A stretch of 48,962 nt of DNA. It comes from Gryganskiella cystojenkinii. Lineage: Eukaryota; Mortierellomycota; Mortierellomycetes; Mortierellales; Mortierellaceae. Position numbers and translations under genes: made by a program. The notes under the pieces were generated by a model. It was not told the DNA's origin and made no database searches. It saw only the letters and a program-made list of their open reading frames with translations. Shown here in pieces: positions 11,906 through 23,738 of this stretch (within the stretch, counting starts at the first letter, position 1; the number at the start of each line of letters is the position of its first letter). The stretch is from positions 2,141-51,102 of the forward strand of contig JAAAIG010000194.1 of the NCBI GenBank assembly GCA_015852425.1. The letters run 5' to 3'.

Positions 11906-12216
11906 AAAGTCCGTTGTTATTATCACTAAAAAAAAAAGCATTGTGTTTCTCATTTTTGCTATTACCCTTTACTCACCTTGACACCCTGACTCCTTCATGG
12001 GTCTGTGATTATCAATTGGTGCGGAGGAAAATATGGGATCGTGTGATGCGCCTTTTTTTTTTTGTTATGGTACAGCGAACATGTTCGTTTTAATGATTTT
12101 GATCTGTTTGTGGTTATGTAGGAGAATGAAAAATGACAAAGGGAGTAGAAGTTGCGATAAACTGAAATTGTAAAGAGAAACGAATTGCAAAAAATGAGAT
12201 TCAGTCGGATGGACTT
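11906..12216. other. Convergent 3' region eIF5B/POB3
   Basis: Untranslated DNA between two converging genes, T-rich, with poly-T tracts. No gene seen. Confidence 0.6.
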
Positions 12217-14392
12217 CTACTTCTTGGGCTTTTTGGCAGGTCTGTCATCATCATCTTTCTCGTCACCAGAACCTGCGGATCCATCAGAGTCACTGACGTT
12301 CTCGTCAAATTCTTCTGCGACATCGCTCTCACTCTCGGCGACGAAATCCTCATCAGCTATTGAAAGTAAATAAGAAAGAGTGAGATAATTAAATAAAAAC
12401 ATCGGCTTGCAGTCATCTTGGGTCACAAGTGTCATATGCAAGGCAGCAATAAACCCCCAAAAACAACAAAGTTATACTTACGACTCTCATCACCATCCTC
12501 GTCATCATCGCCTCCAAAGTCCTGAACGACAGATTTGCGCTTTCTCTTTCCAGCATCCTCTTCCTCAGAGTCCGAGTCCATATCGGCCATCTCGATATAC
12601 CGTCCCGAGGTCTCATCATCCATCGACTTTGTCTTGATCTTCTTGTTCTGCATAAACTCGTTCAGGTTGTTATACTCTTCTCTGTTGATCGACGAGAAGG
12701 AGAAATCCTGACCCGACTTCATGTTGAACTTGAGATCAAAGGTCCTTGAGGCTGAGGAAGCACCACCTCCGACACGGGAGAAAGTGACTGATCCAATCTC
12801 GGAATGTGGAATAAATGTTGGGGGTTTGGGGATGAACAAGAAGGACTTGTCCAAGGGATAGAGAACACCCTCGTTCGCCTTCATCGAACACTTGATCGCG
12901 GATTGACTGTGATAACTCTTGAAGAACTCGCTGGGGATGGTGACACGACGGTTGGTAAGGGCCTTGAACAAGGTCGAAACAACCTCATAGGTCCTTGTTT
13001 CGTACTTTTTCTCGAGCTTGCCTTCGTATTTCGTCGCCAGGGTCTCGTCATCGAGATTCAAGGTCACATCAGTCTCTTCCTCTCGAACAAACTGAAAGAC
13101 CAAGAAGGGGTAACGAGTCTGACCCTGACGCAATGGGGGGTCCAATCCAATGACAAAGAGGACATGAACATCGTCGGGCTTGGGCAACAAGAACAACTTG
13201 ATAATGCTGGTATAAGCAATCTTGTAATCGGTAGTCTTTCCGCGCAGACGCAAAAAGGTCGGGAACATGTCGATATCGTAACGACCACGGGGGGTCAAGC
13301 ACAGGGTCTCCGAGAACAAGACAATGCCGTCGCCTGGTGCAGCATCTCCGATATCCGCGTGATCCTTGATAGCGTTGTAAAATAACTATGTTGTTGAATG
13401 GAAAAGAAAAAGACTATCGGTCAGCTTGCTGGATTGACGGGAAGAAAAAAGGAAAAAAAAGTCCATCACTGCATGATAGACCGTACTGCGGACAAAAAAC
13501 TTACGTTGGCAGCACTCTCCTCCTCTGCATCGCCCTCCTGAGTCTTGGTACCGGGAATATAGAATCGCATCTCGACCAACTGATCACCTCTCTTGTTCTT
13601 CTCTGCCTGAGCGTTAGCAGTTTCGCCCTCGGGTCCACCGAGCTCGAGCATGACCTCGTGTTTGGCGGTCAGGGATGTGTTGGTGACCTCCTTGAGTGGG
13701 ATTTCGAACGCCTCTTTGTTCTGAACATTGAACAGCAAGTGTCCGTCTAATCAGCGAGGAAGTGCAAACGAGCAAAATGGGGTGTTAGCAAGTCGCGCCG
13801 TGTTCAATCAGATTAGATTCAGATCAGAAGAATAAGGCTGCAGGTAGATCGTCATCTCGAAATCATCATACTCATGAAATCAGTCTTTCCCCAGTTCCAG
13901 CCCTTGACGCTCAGTTCCTTTGTCTCCAGAGTCAATCCATAGTTGGTTTTGATGATCTCCTTGAGCTTTTCATAGTCCTATGTATGATACGTCAACAACA
14001 ACAACAAAAAAAAAAAAAAAAAAAAGAACGCTTGTCAGTTTTTCTGCGAGTTTGTAAACAAACTCAGGGCTGTTCAAATAGACCCCTAGTACGGTCAATT
14101 GAAACAGAAATCGCCCCCTGCGGAAAAGAGATTGCAAAGTCGATAAACGGCATACATCGCGTTGGAATCCATCAAACTTGACGATCGTGTTGTCACGCAA
14201 TTGGAGTCTGAGCTGAAAGTTGCGGGCAGCACGAATCCAGTAGGTCTTGCGAAGATCAGCATCCCTGACGGTGAACAGACGGTCGACTTTGCGAGCCTTC
14301 CATCCCAGACCAGACTGGGCAAGACGCAAGAGACCGAGCTCGGGGGCGTTGCCGAGGTAGATGTCGTCGAACTGGTTCACTTTTTCGCTCAT
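12217..14392 (-). CDS. POB3: FACT complex subunit Pob3 (SSRP1 homologue)
   Basis: Partner of Spt16 in the FACT histone chaperone, which loosens and rebuilds nucleosomes in transcription and replication; nucleus. Five exons join in frame: 14392-14156, 13977-13872, 13746-13505, 13385-12482, 12356-12217, giving 542 aa. The N-terminal dimerisation/PH region starts MSEKVNQFDDIYLG and contains KGWNWGKTDF, the hallmark of SSRP1/Pob3. The middle tandem PH domain contains LCLTPRGRYDIDMFPTFLRL and GEVLYPLDKSFLF-type segments. The tail is acidic (EEEDAGKRKRKS, DDDEDGDES) and ends KKPKK. There is no HMG box, as in ascomycete Pob3 (a separate Nhp6 supplies it). Head-to-head with the AAA ATPase gene. Confidence 0.95.
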
Positions 14393-14816
14393 TGTCTAGT
14401 GATTTTCTTTTGTTTGGTTGGTCGTTAAAAAAAGCGATTCCTGGCTCAGCTGTCGAATGGGTGTTTTATTCCTGAATGCCCTCTTTCTTCTGTGTCCTTT
14501 GACGATGTTGATTGTCCGTCTGTCTTGACCGAGGAATGGAGGAATGGAGCCAAAGAAAGGAGTAATCGAATGAAGGAAAGAGGTGGCGACAAAGAATGTG
14601 TGGCAGAAAAGGACACTGGACTGTCAAAGCAGATAAACGCGCCCCAGACAGCAGCAGACACAAAGTATATCAATAACGACTTTGCAGATACCAATACGTC
14701 ATGCCTCGCAAGAATTGGTGGCGCACGATTCTCAGCACTCCGTCCCATTGTACCATTCGACCCTCTTTTCTTTACTTTTTATTCATTGCCTTTGACAGAA
14801 AACAACCCATAGTCGC
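14393..14816. promoter_or_regulatory. Divergent promoter POB3/AAA ATPase
   Basis: The 424-bp gap between two divergent start codons must carry both promoters. I see no strong TATA box or palindrome. Confidence 0.5.
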
Positions 14817-17800
14817 ATGCTCTCACTTATCAGGACCACTGGGACAGCAACTCTCAGGAGGACCCGCCTGCCGACATCACGTCTCCGTGCATCCTCCAAC
14901 ATTCACCATTCATGTCGATCGCTCTCTTCTGCCCCTGCCTCGGCACCCGCTCCGGCTGCAAGTGAACCCGCTGCTGCGCCTTCAAAAGACTCGCCTTCTT
15001 CCGATCCCATAGACCCCGTCAAAGAAACAGTGGATACAACATCAGGGTCCAGCAGCAATACCGCCCGAGCCTCCACTCCCTTGTCCAAACGTCGACTCAG
15101 GACAGCTCGCGGATCAGGTCGAGGAGGGATCGGCAAATCTTCACAATCAGCGGCAGATCCGACCTCAAAAGTCTATGTCCCCTCGATCCCGGACTCCTTT
15201 CTCGCAACCAACTACCACCATTGGACCAATATCCCACATTACCTCTCAGCATTTCCTTATCATGTCCCGAATGGAATTCTGGCCGAAGTCGTCAATACCA
15301 TGGCCTCCAGTCTTCTTGCACCCCATCCTCCTCAGACTTTTATCCAGAAGATGCCCGCACGACACAACAATCTGATCTTGAGTTCACCTTCTGAGGGCTC
15401 TTCGCAACTTTTGGAAACGATCACCATGGCTGCAGCCAACGAGATTGACGCGGATGTTATAACGGTCGATGTTCAGGATTTGATGGAACTCACATCCGAC
15501 ATGTTCAACGGCAAGGGAACCGGTATGGATTTTTGTACAGACCAACCCACAAGCAGGCGGTAGCACGGTGTTTGAAAGTGTAGAGCTAACTAACATTGTT
15601 CTTGTGTGCTGCTGTTACGTGTCCTCCTTAGGCAACCCTTGGCCCGTGGATCATCTCTCTAGGGGCTTCAACCCATTCGTCTCAGCACCCTTACCGATCG
15701 GGATCCTGGACACTGATGATGACGATGAGGATTTTGAGGACGATGATGATGATATGGACGATAGTGACGATCAAGAGAGTTACCGAGGCGCAACCGTCTT
15801 TGTCGACTCGCGGGCTTTTGCCAAAGTTCGACCTGCACGGCATGGAATGGCCCAAAACTCGACCAACACACTCAAGGAAAAGTTTGAAAAGTTTTGGACG
15901 GCACTCCTCTTGGCAGAACCCAAGTCCGCCTCGGCTGCATCACCGTCGTCACCAGAACCAACAGGGAACTCTTCCATATCAACGACATCATCGAAACGAG
16001 GAAAATCGTCGCCAAAAGTACTATACCTCAAGGATATTGCCGATATCATCCATACCTCGCTTGGGGCTCAGCTGATTCCATCTCTCAGTAGCGCAGTTCT
16101 GACACTTCGTCGTGCGGGCCACAACATCATGATTGTCGCAGGACACTCACCCTCATTGCTGACAGCTCTTCAACCGGATGTAGATGAATCCTCGACAGCC
16201 GTCAAATCGGATTGGACCTCTTCATCTTCTGGCGGCGTCTCCTTGGACTCGGATGTGTCAAGTGTACCAATTATCACCATCCTGCAAAAGCTGAAATCTC
16301 CCGCGGATCATGGTGGCCATCAGAGTCGCCACTCCGGTACCAGCTCGCTCTCCTCACTCCTTTACGACAACTTCCCGGGACCCACTCAAACTTTTCACCA
16401 CATCTCAATACCGCCCATCTTAACCATGTTCACAGCAAGAATGGCCTTCGATTCAACGGATCCAAATTTCCATCAGTTTGCGCTTGAGAATGCTCGACTC
16501 TTGCAACGAGACAAAGCGATCAGGATCAAGGAGATCAACTGTCGAAACTTGGACGCAGTCTTGAAGTTTAGGGGAGGTGTTCTCGACTCTACGGAGACCT
16601 GTGCAGATGTCTTTGGGTCCCTGGAGGGAATTCAGACCGAAATCTGGGGATTTCCAAAAGTTTACAAGATCATCTCAACTGCACTCGGATCCCTGTACCT
16701 GTCACAGATGAAGGAACAAAAAAAGAACGGATCAATGGATATGAATGTTGCGATTCCTCTCTCAAAAGAACGTGTTGAGAGGACTATGCAAACCCTGGAA
16801 GCCAACTTAGTTTTGCGGAAAGTTATTGTCAAGTACGATCCGAGAGCACCAAAGAAGTCAGCGAGACCTTTGGTGAACGTGGACGACTGTAATGCGTACG
16901 AGAAGCGGTTGTTCCAGAGTATTGTCGATCCAGGTGAGATATTGATTATAAGCTCAGAACCACGTTCAACAGAAGAAGAAAAAGCGCTCGCTAATTGAAA
17001 TCTATATTTGATCTGTTTCTTGATAGAAAAAATCAAAACGACATTCGAGAATGTCATTACACCACCAGAGACAGTCAACGCTCTTCAGACCATGATCACG
17101 CTGCCCTTGATCCGACCTCAGCTGTTTTCATATGGTCTCCTCCAAAACGAGTTCCTCTCTGGATTACTCCTCTTTGGACCCCCAGGCACAGGAAAGACCC
17201 TGTTGGCCAAGGCTGTTGCCAAATCGTCAGGTGCGCGCATGCTGGAAATCAAGGCCTCGGATATCTTTGACATGTACGTCGGTGAGGGCGAGAAGAACGT
17301 CTCGGCAGTTTTCAGTTTGGCCCGCAAGTTATCGCCCTGTGTCATCTACCTGGACGAAGTTGATTCCATCTTCCGAGCTCGTGGGTCCAGCGGCAGTGGC
17401 GGAGGAAACTCGAGTCAACGCGAGATTCTGAACCAGTTTATGGTCGAATGGGATGGCCTTCGGTCAAGCGGCCAAAATAACGGGATTGTGGTTATGGCTT
17501 CGACAAATCGACCTTTTGATCTGGATGATGCGGTCTTGAGACGGTTACCTCGAAGAATTATGGTCGATTTGCCGTCCGAGGAGGCACGGGAAAAGATTTT
17601 GAACGTTTATTTGTCTCAAGAGAAACTGGAGGATGGATTCGATCTCAAGGACCTGGTCAGGAAGACGAAATTCTTTTCTGGGAGCGATTTGAAGAACCTG
17701 TGCGTCGCCGCGGCCCTAGCATCGGTTCGTGAGAGTGTCGAGAAGGAGGTTATGGCGCTGACCAGTGGCTCTATGAACGTTGCTGTTGGAGACTCTCCCT

Positions 17801-18123
17801 CAATGTCCGCAACGACTGCTGCAGGTGACAAGGTCCTGGACCTCTCACCACTTCTGGACCAGTACAAGAAGGAAGCGATTGAAACTATTGCTGCACGAGA
17901 GGCGGACCCGAGCTTAATCTTTGACCAGACGATGACACCAACCTCGACCTCGTCACCAACAAGAGTCATTTCGAGAAAGCACTTTGAGAAAGCCCTGACT
18001 CAGATCACGCCATCTTGTTCCGAGAACATGGAGAGTCTGACTGAGTTGAAGAAGTGGGATGGACTGTATGGTGATGCCGGCAAGGGACGCCGCAAGGGCA
18101 GTAAGAGCCTAGGATTTCAATAA
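14817..18123 (+). CDS. Mitochondrial Msp1/ATAD1-like AAA ATPase
   Basis: Large AAA+ ATPase, probably in mitochondria. Three exons join in frame: 14817-15522, 15632-16933, 17027-18123, giving 1034 aa. The N-terminus (MLSLIRTTGTATLRRTRLP) is Arg/Ser/Thr-rich without acidic residues, like a matrix-targeting peptide. About 670 residues precede the ATPase core; they include an acidic patch near 265-290 (IGILDTDDDDEDFED) and no domain I can name. Walker A is GPPGTGKT at 720-727, Walker B VIYLDEVDSIF at 775-785, the sensor/second region of homology NRPFDLDDAVLRRLPRR. The core is of the meiotic-clade type shared by Msp1/ATAD1, spastin and katanin; Msp1 extracts misplaced tail-anchored proteins. The long N-terminal extension is typical of fungal two-part mitochondrial AAA proteins rather than of the roughly 360-aa Msp1. 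The exact ortholog is uncertain. Confidence 0.85.
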
Positions 18124-18706
18124 CGAGGACAAGAAGTAGAAAAATACCTCCTCTTTGTAACGATATTTATTCAAGAACCCCTTTGTAATTTAACTAGACA
18201 AAATAGAAAAACATCATCGAGACGACAACGATGAACGTGATTTTCAAAAAAAAATCCTTCTGAACTAGTAAAGATGTTGTTTATGCTCTTCATTAGCGTT
18301 TTCTGTTTAGACAGCCGAACCATTCCAAAGAGTTAAAGACATGCAGACAGTGCGGGGCGGTTTTTTAATCGTTCAAATGGTACGAATATATGCTATACAA
18401 GGGTTTGAAACTATTTACAATGGCGATCGAGGCCAAAAAAAAGGGGGGGAGGTGACAAAAAAGAGAAAGAGAGTAACAACAGACCGAGGAAGTACGAGGG
18501 ACATGAGGGAAACGATATGGTGATTTTTGCTCACGCGAGTGGGAAGTGAGGAGTTTTTTTTACTTGTGTGTGTGTGTGTGTGTGTGTGTTTACGTTGAAA
18601 GAGGGGTCGTGGAGCTGTACCATAACCTTAACCAGCCTCAATATCAACATGAGAGGCTCGTGCGCGACCAACAAAGAGTGCCAAGAGCCACCTTGGAGAT
18701 AAAGAT
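18124..18706. other. Convergent 3' region
   Basis: Non-coding stretch between converging genes. It holds a (TG)n microsatellite at 18565-18589. A possible short frame at 18341-18523 is Lys/Arg-rich with no recognisable content and is not called. Confidence 0.55.
18565..18589. repeat. (TG)12 microsatellite
   Basis: Uninterrupted alternating TG for about 25 nt in the 3' non-coding region between two converging genes. Confidence 0.95.
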
Positions 18707-19773
18707 TTAGTCCAACATTTGACCGTTCAAGATCATGTTTCGCATGGGGCTATTCGACCTGGAATCGCCGTCCGCGTTTGCAGTCTTTTTAACATCCAGA
18801 TGGGCATTGTGAAGCGGCGGATGCTGATGTGGTCCTCCCCTGTAGTTGTTATTTTCAGTTGCAAAGTCAAGGGGGTGTCCCGGTCCAGCCTCGTTCTTGT
18901 CCGGGATAGCTGGGTGGAATCCAACTGTGCCCCGGTTCGAGGCCGAGAACTTGCGGAAGAGTGCCCCAATGCCACCTCCACCGCCATGTCCACCAGTATC
19001 GGTGTTGTTGTGAGGGATCTCATTGGGGAGAGGAGGGACAGGATGACGCGAGAAGGGTGGTGATGTTCCAGTCGATGAGGTAGATCCAAAGAGGCTAGTC
19101 GATGCTCTTCGTGATTGTTCGATTTCCTGTTCGAGGAGGGAGGGGCGTGATCAAAGATTTTTTCATAGGTCATAGAGCAGGAAATAGAAGAAGCGGNNNN
19201 NNNNNNTTGAACTAGCTCTGTGGTACGAAAAAAAAAAAAAAAACTAACAAAACACGATCGAAAAGAACCCTGGTACTTTTAACAAAACAGGCATTAACAA
19301 AAACGGGCTAGACGTGATCCAAGAAAAAAAGGATTTCACAAAGAGTTTTTTTTTTTCCTTACTTTGGCAAAACCAGTCGTGGGAGGAGAGCCCACAGTAG
19401 CAGAAGTCGTCAAGGGGTTCGTAAAGCTGCTGGAAAATCTTCTGCCGCTGATCGAAATTGGGATACTGGATGCGAGGCTGGAGAGGTTCGTTGGAGGGGT
19501 CGTTCCAGAGCCGTTAATCGAGTTTGCGGATGTGGGCGAAGTCATGAACGGATTCGTGTTGTTGTGAGCAAAAGTTATGGGAGAGGTGGCGAGGTGGAAG
19601 GACTGGGACATGGACCGGGATCTCGGGATCGAGATCGACAAAGGAGCGGTCGTCGCGGAGGAACCAGTTGTCGTTGTTGATCCAGTTGAAGAGGGAGTCA
19701 TGATCGCCGAAGAGTGCGCCTCGAGTACGCTGTCGATCGACGAGGTCGACTTTGATCTGCTGTGGTGAGCCAT
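18707..19773 (-). CDS. Ser/Thr-rich hypothetical protein
   Basis: I do not recognise a catalytic domain. Two exons, 19773-19363 and 19126-18707, join at a codon boundary to give 276 aa. The protein is mostly disordered, with Ser/Thr/Pro/Asn-rich runs and several Arg-directed phosphosite-like motifs (HSRSKSTS, RSRSMSQS, GRRFSSS, SRRASTS). A conserved-looking short block GIGALFRKFSAS sits in the second half, and the C-terminus reads SPMRNMILNGQMLD, the kind of short conserved tail seen in fungal Ser-rich phosphoproteins. The start is the first ATG (MAHHSRSKS) after a stretch that looks like leader. The intron contains the 10-N gap at 19197-19206, so a further small exon cannot be excluded. Function unknown. 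Confidence 0.65.
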
Positions 19774-21036
19774 ATTTCTTTTTTCTATCTGTGGGGTGGT
19801 ATTTTTGTGGTTAGGGAGAGTGGCTGCTGGCTGGAAAGTGGTAAGTCTTCGATTCTCAGGGTATGTTGGTGATAAGAGTGATAAGAGCAGAAGATGTACA
19901 GTAAAAGAATAACAGTGTGTGAAAAAGTGGAAAGAGGAAAAAGAGACGAAAGGATATAAAGGCGATTTTTTTTTAAAGCTGAACCCCTCTGTAATTGCAA
20001 ATGTACGTAGACCATAAAACATATAAATGACCGAATTTTGTACATGGTCATGTGACGCATGCGACCCAATGACCGCTCCTTTTGTCGTCTTTTGTCTCTT
20101 TTTGGGACGATGCCAGGGGTCTCAGGAGGAGGAAAGCCGTTGGTCTGTTCTTTTTTGCTCAAACTTCAGCGGATTTAAAAGCCACTATCGTCATTATTGA
20201 CATCATATCCTAGAGCGCTTTATTGTTGCCTTGCAAAACAAGTGAAAACGCGTCCAGGCGAGGGTAGAAAAGGAAAAAAAATCAGCTACTTCTTTCTGCC
20301 GCAGCAGATGTCGAGTGCTCCGTCTCTTATCTATGTAGTCAACCGTCGGTAATAATGGCCGTGACAGCGGTCCCCAACATGATCTTGGAGTGAAGTGAGC
20401 AAAAGGTCCCTCCCCCTCTCTTGACAATCTTTGTGTAAGGGCGCTAGCAAGAAAGGCCCAAAAAAAGAGCGTGCCAACGACAATGCCCAGGTTGTTTAAT
20501 TTTTGCAAGCAATACAGACGACAGAGAGGGCGTGTGCGCAATAGAGACACAACCAGAGCAGAAAGGAAAGAATCGTGAGGACGACCCGTTTTGAATTCGG
20601 AGCAGACGCACATTCTCCTTTTTGCCTTGCTGTCCTCCCCTTTGCTTCTTCTTCCTCGGTTCCTTTCCTTTCCTTTCCTCTATCTCTCTTTTTTTTTTGA
20701 CCTTTTCATATTCACTTCCCGCCAACAAAGGCCACAACCCTCCCTCGTCTTGCATTTTATTTTCATTTCTCTTCTTTGTGCTCCCAACAAAAATCACCAA
20801 ATCGACCCCTCTCCTTTCATTCAAATCACGGTCGTTTTTTTTTACGAATCAGCACCTAAGGCAGAATAAACGGACCCAAAAACAAAATCGATCTCTCTTT
20901 CGCTCTCTCATCCATCCGTTTCCATCAGGAACGCGACACATCTGTCTCTCTCACGCACACCACTCTCCACTCTCTCTCTTTTTTATCGCCTTTCTCCGCA
21001 TTTCATTCTCCTCTTTTCACACTTTCCCACCGTACA
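19774..21036. promoter_or_regulatory. Divergent intergenic with pyrimidine-rich leader
   Basis: A 1.26-kb gap between divergent genes. From about 20600 to 21036 the + strand is strongly C/T-rich (repeated CTTT, CTCTCT), ending directly at the carrier start codon in the context CCGTACAATGG. This is the leader type seen upstream of other genes in the window. No gene seen. Confidence 0.6.
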
Positions 21037-23225
21037 ATGGCCACCCGTGATTGGTGGGCGACCAAACTCAGGTAACAATTCATTCTCGAATGCATAACAA
21101 CCTCTTTTTTTTATTTTACATCTCTTTCTAGAAGTCGAGGAGTGCGAGAACAACAGCGCCGGAATAAAACGGGATAATAACAGCAGCACAGGACCAGGAA
21201 GTGACCCTGCAGGATCGGACGATGATTATTTTTTTTCGTTTACAGGGCGTGTGAATATTCCAATCTATTGTACTCCGAGTGAACAACCAGCAACCGAGGA
21301 GGAAATCAATCAAGATTCTGGGATCCATGTAGATTAAAGCCGAGTCGAGAGTGGGGGGTACCTTCTTAGATGAATTGAATCAAAACAGGAGCGAAGAACA
21401 AAAGAGAGAGAGAGAGAGCTCGACAGTTTGCATTTTCACAACCACACGCCAGCGACAGACAGGGGCTACTTCAGCTACCAAGATGGAAGCACAAAAGGGA
21501 GGACGACCACTTCCGGAAAGAATGTTCTCTGGTCACGATAAGGACACGGGAAGAGTGCTATTGTTTTTTACTGCGTAAACGTTGGATCTGTACAAAAGGA
21601 CATGAGCCCTTTTATTGGATCAAAAGGAATTCTGTCCTCTCTTGCGCGTACTCCCGTTGTCTCCCGGGCTTTTTAATAATTATCCTTACTATTTGCGTGA
21701 CACCAGACTGACCCAAGAAAACCTCGTTTGTATTCTTATGTTTTTAGAGAGTCGGATCAACTCAAGCATACTATCGCAGGCGCAGGCGCAGGATTGGTCA
21801 CCTCTGTGGTGACCTGTCCACTAGATGTGGTCAAAACCAGACTACAGAACCAAGGATTGTCGACCCCAACAGAAAAATCATACAAAGGAACGGCGGGTAT
21901 GTGAAGGGAAAATGAATGGAAACACGAACCTCTTGCTGGGCAAATGGACCGTTGGCTTTGACGATCGAGTCATGCATGCGTGTGAAAGCATTTTGAGGTT
22001 AACAGGAAGATACCATCTTGTTTTTTTTCGTTTTGTGATAGGTACTCTAACCCGTATTTGGTCTGAAGAGGGCATTCGGGGACTTTACCGAGGATTGGGA
22101 CCGACGATATTTGGATACTTGCCAACATGGGCCATCTATTTCACGGCATATGATTATTTCAAGGATCTCGTGGCACGGCAGACAGGTAACAGAAGCGACT
22201 CCTGGAGACATTGACATACTTGAAGCTCGGAATCGTTTCGTTGTCAAAGGATATGCTAAATTGAGACTTGAAATTTGAAAACCAACTATTAGGACACCAC
22301 GAATCCAACCTCTTTGTATACATTGTCGCAGCGATGTCAGCAGGAGCTACCAGCACAACAATTACAAACCCTCTCTGGGTGATCAAGACTCGCTTTATGG
22401 TACGAGACCGGGCTCAAAAGATGGGTATCGCAAAGGAAAGAAATGAGATAGTCTTTTGCAAGTTTGAAAACTGACACTCTTGACTTTCTGTCTTCTTTTT
22501 TTTTGCGACGAATATTTAGACCCAAAATGAACATACCCCTTATCGTTACAGAAACACACTTCATGCTTTCACCACCATTTACAAAGTCGAGGGTCTTCGT
22601 GGATTTTACAAAGGACTGGGATCTTCCTTGATGGGCATCAGTCACGTCGCTCTGCAGTTCCCGCTCTACGAGAAATTGAGGATATGGCTGAGTACGTTGA
22701 GAGTCGGCGATGACAAGGAGACTTAAAAAAGCAAAAGACATGAATCAATGTGTGCTGGAGACTCCTGGGTTTCTAACACAGATGTTGTTGGTTTTCAATT
22801 TTATACTAATAGAACCCGCAGACAGTGATCAAGTCAGCAGCACCAACATTCTCATTGCATCCTCAACGTCCAAGATGGCGGCCAGTATTGCGACCTACCC
22901 TCACGAGGTATGAGCAGTTACCTGATTTCCATCAATATGAATGTTATAGTCCTCAGAGGATGAAAACTCACATCAAACTCAACTTTTATTGGATGACCCA
23001 TAATAGGTGATCCGCACACGCCTTCAGAACCAATCGACTCATCCACCAAAATATCATGGAATCATCCATGCCTGCAAGGTTATCTACAAGGAAGAGGGCA
23101 TGCGAGCATTTTACAAGGGTATGCCCACTAACCTGTTGAGAACTGTCCCGGCAAGTGCCATGACTATTCTCACCTACGAGCTGCTGGTCGGCCGATTGAA
23201 CGATATTGCGAAACCATCCGTATAG
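21037..23225 (+). CDS. YIA6: Mitochondrial NAD+ carrier (Ndt1/YIA6 type)
   Basis: Inner-membrane carrier that imports NAD+ into mitochondria; six membrane helices in three repeats. Seven exons join in frame: 21037-21071, 21748-21896, 22042-22185, 22293-22399, 22520-22691, 22813-22907, 23007-23225, giving 306 aa. The three carrier signatures are [16 protein letters not shown] and PHEVIRTR. Trp in the second signature and the segments [26 protein letters not shown] and [14 protein letters not shown] are characteristic of the yeast YIA6/YEA6 NAD+ carriers rather than Rim2. The weak point is the first exon: [12 protein letters not shown] is joined to [11 protein letters not shown] through a 676-nt intron, much longer than the others, and a competing open frame lies inside it (see findings). 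The six carrier exons are secure. Confidence 0.88.
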
Positions 23226-23738
23226 ACAGACAGAGATTTTTAAAACAAAAAAAATGACCAAATCAGCTTCATAATTATCTGGGCGAAAGAAAAAAATGAA
23301 GCAAAAAAAACAAGACGCGTCTGTCATGATAATTGAACCCGAGTGGTCGTTGGGCCGACCAGCGCATGAGTTTGCCTGCCCCTTGGAGCACTGGATTCTG
23401 GGTAGATAAAATCACCAAGTCCCAGAGATGTCGCTATTGGAAGGTAGAAAACGCAAGGGACGGTCGGCAAGAACAAACTGTGCAGATTTAGTCGCGTGTT
23501 TGGATGCGTGCGTGGTCTGTTCGTCTTTGTCCCCGATTTTTTTTGTTGATGGTTTTGCCACCAAAAAATGATAAACAGTCCTGAGCCCACAAAAGACGCA
23601 CACAAAAAAACAGCAACGCGCTTTCCATTCTTCGTTTTCTTCATTTACAAACCAACCACAAACCCACACACCCTACCCATCCATTCATTCATTTTTCCGT
23701 CCTTCCCACAATACATCTTTGACCACTCTCTTTTCATC
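23226..23738. other. Intergenic before PSF1
   Basis: 3' region of the NAD+ carrier and promoter of PSF1. The last 100 nt before the PSF1 ATG are C/T/A-rich leader. No gene seen. Confidence 0.55.
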
